Source of the DNA: Tolypothrix tenuis PCC 7101
Lineage (GTDB): Bacteria; Cyanobacteriota; Cyanobacteriia; Cyanobacteriales; Nostocaceae
Assembly: GCF_002368295.1 (NCBI RefSeq)
Contig: NZ_AP018248.1
Coordinates: 1,460,477-1,524,476, forward strand
DNA length: 64,000 nucleotides
Direction: 5' to 3'
Of this stretch, positions 59,685-64,000 are shown one piece after another; the first letter of the stretch is position 1; each line of letters opens with the position of its first letter. Position numbers and translations under genes: made by a program. Below the pieces are notes generated by a model, which did not search any database, had not been told where the DNA came from, and saw nothing but the letters and a program-made list of their open reading frames with translations.

Positions 59685-60083
59685 TTAAAAGGACTGGTTT
59701 TCAATATTGCCGGTTCCACCTGGCATAACTACCTGACCAATTTTATCAGCCAATTTTGTGAGGTTAGGCGTACCCATAATTTCCGCAAACTTAGGATTGG
59801 TTTCCGCTTTAGCGGCTGTTGCTAGTTCTTGTGCAGCTTGCGCCAGTTCAGGATTAGCCTGAGTCGCAGATTCTACTTCTAGTACAGCTTTGCCATAATC
59901 GAGTGGTTGGTCTGGTGCTTTCTCAATTGCAACTACAGTTTGGGGAGAGTGTTTTCTCAACTTGACGATAAACTCACCTGTCTTATCCCAGACAGCTTGT
60001 CCAACATTTTCGCCTGTTTTTTCTAAAGCTTTAGTGGCAATTGTCGCGCCAATTGCGATCGCAGCAGTAGTTAAAGGTTCCAT
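59685..60083 (-). CDS. Small effector-like protein with Bell-type organisation and C-terminal shared motif
   Basis: 132 residues. The N-terminus EPLTTAAIAIGATIATKALE is a hydrophobic helix; helical segments follow (ENVGQAVWDKTGEFIVKLRK, PELAQAAQELATAAKAE) and the chain ends KLADKIGQVVMPGGTGNIEN plus QSF. The N-terminal part has the organisation of bacterial Bell-domain proteins (hydrophobic first helix, charged helices, short ANPEL-type repeat), which are thought to be membrane-acting cell-death effectors similar to fungal HeLo domains. The C-terminal motif (110-130) repeats that at 7-27 of the STAND protein. Start ATG 60083. It is upstream of and on the same strand as the receptor gene, 286 bases away. 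Confidence 0.7.
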   Translation of the reverse strand: MEPLTTAAIAIGATIATKALEKTGENVGQAVWDKTGEFIVKLRKHSPQTVVAIEKAPDQPLDYGKAVLEVESATQANPELAQAAQELATAAKAETNPKFAEIMGTPNLTKLADKIGQVVMPGGTGNIENQSF

Positions 60084-60199
60084 TTGCTACTTTCTCTCGA
60101 TGTCAGCTATTTATTTATTAACACATAGGTTTTGCGGGATTTTCCGTAATTTAGCTGGGAAATCTTTATCTTGCAGGTTTTTCAGGGTTTAGCAATGCT

Positions 60200-60393
60200 C
60201 ACCTGTGTCAACTGAAGCTAAAAGCTATATACGGCGAGTGTTGTACAAAAACCCTCGCCCTCATCCCCTAACCCCTTCTCCCGCAGGAGAAGGGGAACTA
60301 AATCTCTTGCTCCCCTCTCCTGCTGGGAGAGGGGCTGGGGGTGAGGGCGAAACCTTGCAACCAAGCTCTTTTCACGTTAAGTTGACACCAATG
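60200..60393. mobile_element. MITE family A copy 2, 194 bp, 9-bp target-site duplication
   Basis: Inverted relative to copy 1 (49720-49914). The right end TTAAGTTGACACCAATG (60377-60393) is perfect; the left end CACCTGTGTCAACTGAAG (60200-60217) has several changes. Direct repeats AGCAATGCT at 60191-60199 and 60394-60402 are exact. The interior repeats the CTCATCCCCTAACCCCTTCT and GAGGGGCTGGGGGTGAGGGC hairpin. Confidence 0.9.
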
Positions 60394-60427
60394 AGCAATG
60401 CTAAACTCCTACGAAAATTTTGTTTGT

Positions 60428-60607
60428 GGTCACCAACGCGACGATGTTGGTCACCAACGCGACGATGTTGGTCACCAACGCGACGATGTTGGTCACCAAC
60501 GTGACGATGTTGGTCACCAACGCGACGATGTTGGTCACCAACGCGACGATGTTGGTCACCAACGCGACGATGTTGGTCACCAACGCGACGATGTTGGTCA
60601 CCAACGC
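60428..60607. repeat. 21-bp minisatellite, eight full units plus a partial ninth
   Basis: Unit GGTCACCAACGCGACGATGT plus T, repeated eight times from 60428 with one substitution (GTGACG in unit 4), then GGTCACCAACGC. Because 21 is a multiple of 3 it stays open in several frames on both strands (for example repeats of HRRVGDQ or VTNATML). None of these is accepted as a gene. It follows the MITE duplication by 26 bases. Confidence 0.9.
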
Positions 60608-60636
60608 AAACCAATTCCCACAACAACATCATTACC

Positions 60637-60695
60637 ATGCCCCATGCCCCATGTCCTATGCCCTATGCCCTATGCCCTATGCCCTATGCCCTATT
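60637..60695. repeat. Heptamer repeats CCCATGC/CCCTATG (STRR)
   Basis: ATGCCCCATGCCCCATGTCC then repeated ATGCCCTATGCCCTATG units. It is the heptanucleotide STRR class. Confidence 0.8.
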
Positions 60696-60962
60696 TCCGA
60701 TAATTTACGGTCATTTTCCCAAAATCTTGTAAAAAAAATTTCAAATTCCAGAAATTATGCTGAACCGGAATTCAGGTTGTTTAAGGCAAGCTATTTAAGT
60801 AGGCATGATTAATCCTAGCTATATATAGTGTTTTAACGAAAAAGGTTAAGGGAAAAAGGTAACGGTTTTCTCTTTTTTCTTTACCTTTTTTTCTTCTCAA
60901 TTATAGTTACGTGCAATTGCCGACTTAATTAACTTTTAAACTATTTGCGATTGGGTGTATTT
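60696..60962. other. Intergenic region, no gene recognised
   Basis: AT-rich, with a GGTTAAGGGAAAAAGGTAACGG tract near 60843 and its pyrimidine complement. Expected to hold the promoter of the gene at 60963. Confidence 0.4.
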
Positions 60963-61358
60963 ATGACGCGACAAAAACGCACATCTCGCGTGTTAGAAAG
61001 GGCTGTTTTGAGGGCGCATGGCTTTAAGGCAATTGATCCCAATATGAACTTTGGGGAAGATTGCGACTTACAAAGTATGCTAGAGGAAATGGAGAAATTA
61101 CGCAATAAGCTGGAAATTTATAATACTGCTTTAATCGTAATTGACTCTACTAAAAGTGAAATTGAGGAAATAGAGAAGGCTTTGGGCAACATTTCTGAGA
61201 GGTTGCTGTTAGCAGTTGCTTGGAAATATGGTAACGATAGCAACGAATATAAGATGGCGGGTGGTGTGCGGAAAAGCGATCGCATTCGTAAAGGTACGGC
61301 TACTCGTCTGAAAGCTGGAAGTAAGGCGAAACCTGCGGAAGATACTCCTACAGCTTAA
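60963..61358 (+). CDS. Hypothetical helical (coiled-coil) protein
   Basis: 131 residues from ATG 60963 (MTRQKRTSRVLERAVLRAHG); a TTG six codons upstream is rejected. The middle is strongly coiled coil (QSMLEEMEKLRNKLEIYNTA, TKSEIEEIEKALGNISERLL), followed by a basic tail (KSDRIRKGTATRLKAGSKAK). It is not recognised. A DNA- or RNA-binding role is possible from the tail but not shown. Confidence 0.6.
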   Translation: MTRQKRTSRVLERAVLRAHGFKAIDPNMNFGEDCDLQSMLEEMEKLRNKLEIYNTALIVIDSTKSEIEEIEKALGNISERLLLAVAWKYGNDSNEYKMAGGVRKSDRIRKGTATRLKAGSKAKPAEDTPTA

Positions 61359-61367
61359 GTAGTGTTG

Positions 61368-61419
61368 GGAATAGGTAATGGGTAATGGGTAATTGGTAAT
61401 TGGTAATTGGTAATTGCGT
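61368..61419. repeat. STRR tract (GGGTAAT/TGGTAAT)
   Basis: About six 7-bp units (GGTAATGGGTAATGGGTAAT, TTGGTAATTGGTAATTGGT) after the preceding stop codon. Confidence 0.75.
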
Positions 61420-61437
61420 TACTCATTACCATCATCG

Positions 61438-61552
61438 TCGGGTGTGTTGTCGCCAAGCGCCGCACCATCGGAGGTTGTTCCCAAGCATTGAAGATATTAC
61501 AACCGTGTCATCATTGGCGGTGCGTTACGGCGAAGCCTAACGCACCCTACGG
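61438..61552. repeat. Second copy of the GGGTGTGTTGTCGCCAAGCG repeat
   Basis: Shares GGGTGTGTTGTCGCCAAGCG, CCGCACCATC and ATTGGCGGTGCGTTA... GCCTAACGCACCCTAC with the repeat at 59581-59673. It lacks the MITE. It lies just before the end of the minus-strand TPR gene. Confidence 0.75.
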
Positions 61553-63376
61553 TTATTGCTGTAATTCGGTGATTAAGTTGAGGATTTCGCGATAATATTG
61601 GGTATTTCCTTCTTTGTAATATAGATGGGCGGATTCTTGGAAATCGGTAATTGCGCGTTCGTAATGTCCGAGGTTGCGGTAAATATCGGCGCGGACAAGA
61701 TAGGCTTCTGTCCAATGTGGTTGTAATTGTAAGGCTTTGTTGAGGTCTTGGAGTGCGGTTTCTAAGTCGCCGATTAAGGAATAGCTGCGGCCTCGGTTAT
61801 ACCAATCTTCGGCAAAGTTAGGCTCAATAGCGATTGCCTGATTATAATCTTCGATAGCGGCTTCATAATCTTCTAGGGCATAGTAGGCATTACCGCGATC
61901 GCTATAAAATGCGGCGGAGTGGGGATTGAATTTGATAGCTTGGGTATAATCGGCAACAGCACCTTCATATTCTTCCCACGCGTAACGCAGGGAACCACGA
62001 TTGTAATAAGCTTCTATTAGTTCGCGGTTGAGTTTGATGGCTTGGTTATAATCAGCCATTGCGCCTTGTTCATCCCCAATTTGGCGGCGGGCGTTGCCTC
62101 GATTACAATAAGCTTCGGAAAAGTCGGGGGCAATTTCTATGGCTTGGGTGTTATCGTTAATTGCACCTTGATAATCTTGTAAGGCTTCGCGGACAATGGC
62201 TCGACCATAGTAAGCTGTGGCTAAGTTGGCATCAAACATCAAAGCCCAATCGTAATCTTTGATCGCCCCTTGATAGTCGCCTAAGCTACGACGGGCTGAA
62301 GCGCGATCGCAATATCCTTCTGCTAATAAGGGGTTGAGTTGCAGTAATTTAGTACTATCTTGAATGGCTTCTTGGTAATCTCCCATGCGTCGGCGGACGT
62401 TGGCGCGTAAGCCGTAGACTAAATCTAAGGTGGGGTTTTCTTGTAATGCTTGGTTATAATCTGCGATCGCACCTTCATAGTCTCCTAAGGCGCTGCGGAC
62501 TAAACCCCGTTCGTAGTATGCTTGTACATCATCGGGATTGAGAGCGATCGCTTGGTCTAAGTCGGCAATGGCTTGTTGATACTTTTCTAAATGAGCGTAA
62601 ACTAAACCCCGATTATAGTAAGCTCCAGCAAATTTCGGGTTAAGTTCAATAGCGCGGTTGTAATCGGCAAGCGCTCTGGGATAATCTGTCAGGGCATAGC
62701 GGGCATTACCGCGATTATGGTAAGCTTCCGTTAAGTGAGGATCTAGCTGTAATGCTTGGTCATGGTCGGCAGTAGCTTGGATATACTCGCCTAAGATTTG
62801 GTAAACATTGCCGCGATTAGTATAGGCGGCAGCAAAGTCAGGATGAAGCTGCAAAGCCTGATTAAAATCTTCTATAGCCCCTTCATTATCACCGCGATCG
62901 CAACGTGCCACACCGCGATTATGGTAAGCATTAGCAATATCAACATCTATATAAGTAGATAACTGGGGATTAATTTGAATTGCTTGCTGAAAATCGGCTA
63001 ATGCTGTTTCGTAATTTCCCAGGGCAAAGTAAGCCTTACCTCGACTATGATAAGCTTCCGCTAGTTGGGGATTAATTTTTACAGCCTGGCAATAATCAGC
63101 GATCGCCGTTTCATAATCTTCTAATAAATAATGGGCGTTCGCTCGGTTACAGTAAGCTTCGGCAAAATCAGGATTAATCGCCACAGCCCGACTAAAATCT
63201 GCGATCGCACCGTGATAATCTTTGATTTCATTAATCAAAATAACTCCCCGGTTATAATAGGCTTCTGCATAGTCAGGATGAAGTTGAATGGCTTGGGTAT
63301 AATCTGCGATCGCCCCTTGATAGTCACCTTGAGAATTCTTGTTGAAACCCTGATGAAAAAGATTTGTAGCATCCAT
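61553..63376 (-). CDS. Long tetratricopeptide-repeat protein
   Basis: 607 residues formed almost entirely of 34-residue TPRs (about sixteen to seventeen units), with the typical core AYYNRGxxxxxLxDYxxAIxDYxQAIxLxP, for example AYYNRGLVYAHLEKYQQAIA and AFYSDRGNAYYALEDYEAAI. No signal peptide, no other domain. Such proteins are superhelical scaffolds for protein partners. Start ATG 63376 (MDATNLFHQGFNKNSQGDY). It is divergent from the response-regulator gene, separated by a heptamer tract. Confidence 0.85.
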   Translation of the reverse strand: MDATNLFHQGFNKNSQGDYQGAIADYTQAIQLHPDYAEAYYNRGVILINEIKDYHGAIADFSRAVAINPDFAEAYCNRANAHYLLEDYETAIADYCQAVKINPQLAEAYHSRGKAYFALGNYETALADFQQAIQINPQLSTYIDVDIANAYHNRGVARCDRGDNEGAIEDFNQALQLHPDFAAAYTNRGNVYQILGEYIQATADHDQALQLDPHLTEAYHNRGNARYALTDYPRALADYNRAIELNPKFAGAYYNRGLVYAHLEKYQQAIADLDQAIALNPDDVQAYYERGLVRSALGDYEGAIADYNQALQENPTLDLVYGLRANVRRRMGDYQEAIQDSTKLLQLNPLLAEGYCDRASARRSLGDYQGAIKDYDWALMFDANLATAYYGRAIVREALQDYQGAINDNTQAIEIAPDFSEAYCNRGNARRQIGDEQGAMADYNQAIKLNRELIEAYYNRGSLRYAWEEYEGAVADYTQAIKFNPHSAAFYSDRGNAYYALEDYEAAIEDYNQAIAIEPNFAEDWYNRGRSYSLIGDLETALQDLNKALQLQPHWTEAYLVRADIYRNLGHYERAITDFQESAHLYYKEGNTQYYREILNLITELQQ

Positions 63377-63401
63377 AATTTAAATTGGTCATTTGTCATT
63401 T

Positions 63402-63556
63402 GGTAATTGGGTGTTTGGTGTTTGGTGTTTGGTGTTTGGTGTTTGGTGTTTGGTAATTGGGTGTTTGGTAATTGGGTGTTTGGTGTTTGGTGTTTGGTGT
63501 TTGGTGTTTGGTAATTGGGTGTTTGGTGTTTGGTGTTTGGTGTTTGGTGTTTGTTA
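63402..63556. repeat. Long heptamer tandem (GGTGTTT) array, STRR
   Basis: About 150 bases of GGTGTTTGGTGTTTGGTGTT with GGTAATTG interruptions, then CCCCTTG and CCCCAGT heptamers to 63605. It lies between divergent genes. Frames reading VFGVWCLVFG or HQTPNTK through it are artefacts of the 7-base unit. Confidence 0.85.
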
Positions 63557-63681
63557 TTTCCCCTTGTCCCCTTGTCCCCTTGTCCCCAGTCCCCAGTCCC
63601 CAGTCCCCATTCCCCAATCTTGATAAACTAAACGGAGAAACTATATTATTTTTAAGCTTTCTGCTATCCATATAATTACTT

Positions 63682-64000
63682 ATGAGTCAGATGCAGCGCA
63701 CTGTTTTGATAGTTGATGATAACCCAGAAGATTGTGAGCTGTATCGGCAGTATTTTTTGCATGATCGGGAATACCAATATACCGTTGTGCTAGCAGAATT
63801 GGGGCAAACTGGATTACAACTGTGGCAAGTTCACCAACCAGATATTGTATTACTGGATTACCGATTACCAGATATTGATGGTTTAGAATTTCTCAAGCAA
63901 CTACAAGCAATTACCCGTCAGCCGTTGTTACCTGTAATTGTAGTTACAGGACAGGGGAATGAAGCGATCGCAGTGCAGGCGATGCAAGCAGGGGCGCAAA
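63682..64000 (+). CDS. Response regulator receiver domain (partial, 3' end outside window)
   Basis: ATG 63682; 106 codons are visible. VLIVDDNPEDCELYRQYF (acidic pair), DIVLLDYRLPDIDGLEFLKQ (phospho-acceptor Asp in LLDYRLP) and VIVVTGQGNEAIAVQAMQAG (Thr position and following helix) are a receiver domain. NPED at the start is typical of hybrid histidine kinases and multi-domain signalling proteins of cyanobacteria. What follows cannot be seen. Confidence 0.9.
   Translation, partial: MSQMQRTVLIVDDNPEDCELYRQYFLHDREYQYTVVLAELGQTGLQLWQVHQPDIVLLDYRLPDIDGLEFLKQLQAITRQPLLPVIVVTGQGNEAIAVQAMQAGAQ

Noticed and set aside
60428..60607. CRISPR array
   Set aside because: Units are directly contiguous with no spacers and the period is 21 bp; no cas genes are present in the window.
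60372..60812. Open frames coding for repeats such as VTNATML, GHQRDDV, WSPTRRC and HRRVGDQ
   Set aside because: They are by-products of a 21-bp tandem repeat with no RBS and no non-repetitive conserved part; several frames on both strands are open for the same reason.
63393..63675. Small open frames on both strands through the GGTGTTT tract
   Set aside because: Heptamer repeats keep frames open by periodicity; the products are low-complexity and have no start signals.

Overview
The window looks like chromosomal DNA of a filamentous, heterocyst-type cyanobacterium (Nostocales, Nostoc/Anabaena-like). The evidence is the very frequent HIP1 octamer GCGATCGC, many heptanucleotide tandem repeats (STRRs), a high-light-inducible protein, the short-subunit cyanobacterial form of the Mrp antiporter, XisH/XisI, Uma2 nucleases and long TPR proteins. 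No rRNA, tRNA or CRISPR array was recognised.

Layout. 0-5.4 kb: a partial baeRF-type protein, a secreted protein, a PEP-synthase-like enzyme and an MgtC-type membrane protein. 6-15 kb: recF, a PacL-type cation ATPase, a transglutaminase/propeller protein, a PD-(D/E)XK nuclease, a phosphohexomutase and a LapA-like protein. 15.2-18.4 kb is an accessory patch: a glycine-zipper membrane protein with a small partner, an antitoxin stump, a Uma2 nuclease with an in-frame repeat insertion, a MITE and a lone NTPase-like domain. 18.7-34 kb is mostly metabolism: acs, aroA, an OFA-family MFS transporter, an FHA protein, pgl, rph, an adenylate-kinase-like protein, dcd, an intein-split thyX and an Hli protein. 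34-41.5 kb: a large DUF4114 protein, an M50 protease cluster, a zinc-ribbon/L12-CTD fusion, xisHI, and a sugar-kinase-like and DOMON-like pair. 41.5-45.7 kb: the mrpCDEFGAB operon on the minus strand. 46-55 kb: a membrane Hsp70-like ATPase with a membrane partner, an AGE epimerase, atzG-atzE, a fibrillin-like protein and a D-lactate-type dehydrogenase. 55.6-64 kb is a conflict/signalling island: parDE, an orphan antitoxin-like protein, an NLR-like NB-ARC/TPR receptor with a small upstream gene, a 21-bp minisatellite, a long TPR protein and a partial response regulator.

The most interesting system is at 56.8-60.1 kb. The last residues of the small 132-aa protein and the first residues of the NB-ARC/TPR receptor share an ungapped 21-residue motif (K-[LF]-A-D-K-I-G-x4-P-G-x3-N-I-x2-Q, 11/21 identical). 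This is the arrangement expected of an NLR receptor that signals to its cognate effector through a shared amyloid-type motif. The receptor's sensor is made of seven near-identical 42-residue TPRs.

The non-coding DNA is unusually informative. Five small non-autonomous elements with inverted ends and clear target-site duplications can be delimited: 17582-17753, 49720-49914, 53098-53300, 59455-59580 and 60200-60393. Two of these are copies of one family. One is nested in another dispersed repeat, between the putative effector and its receptor.
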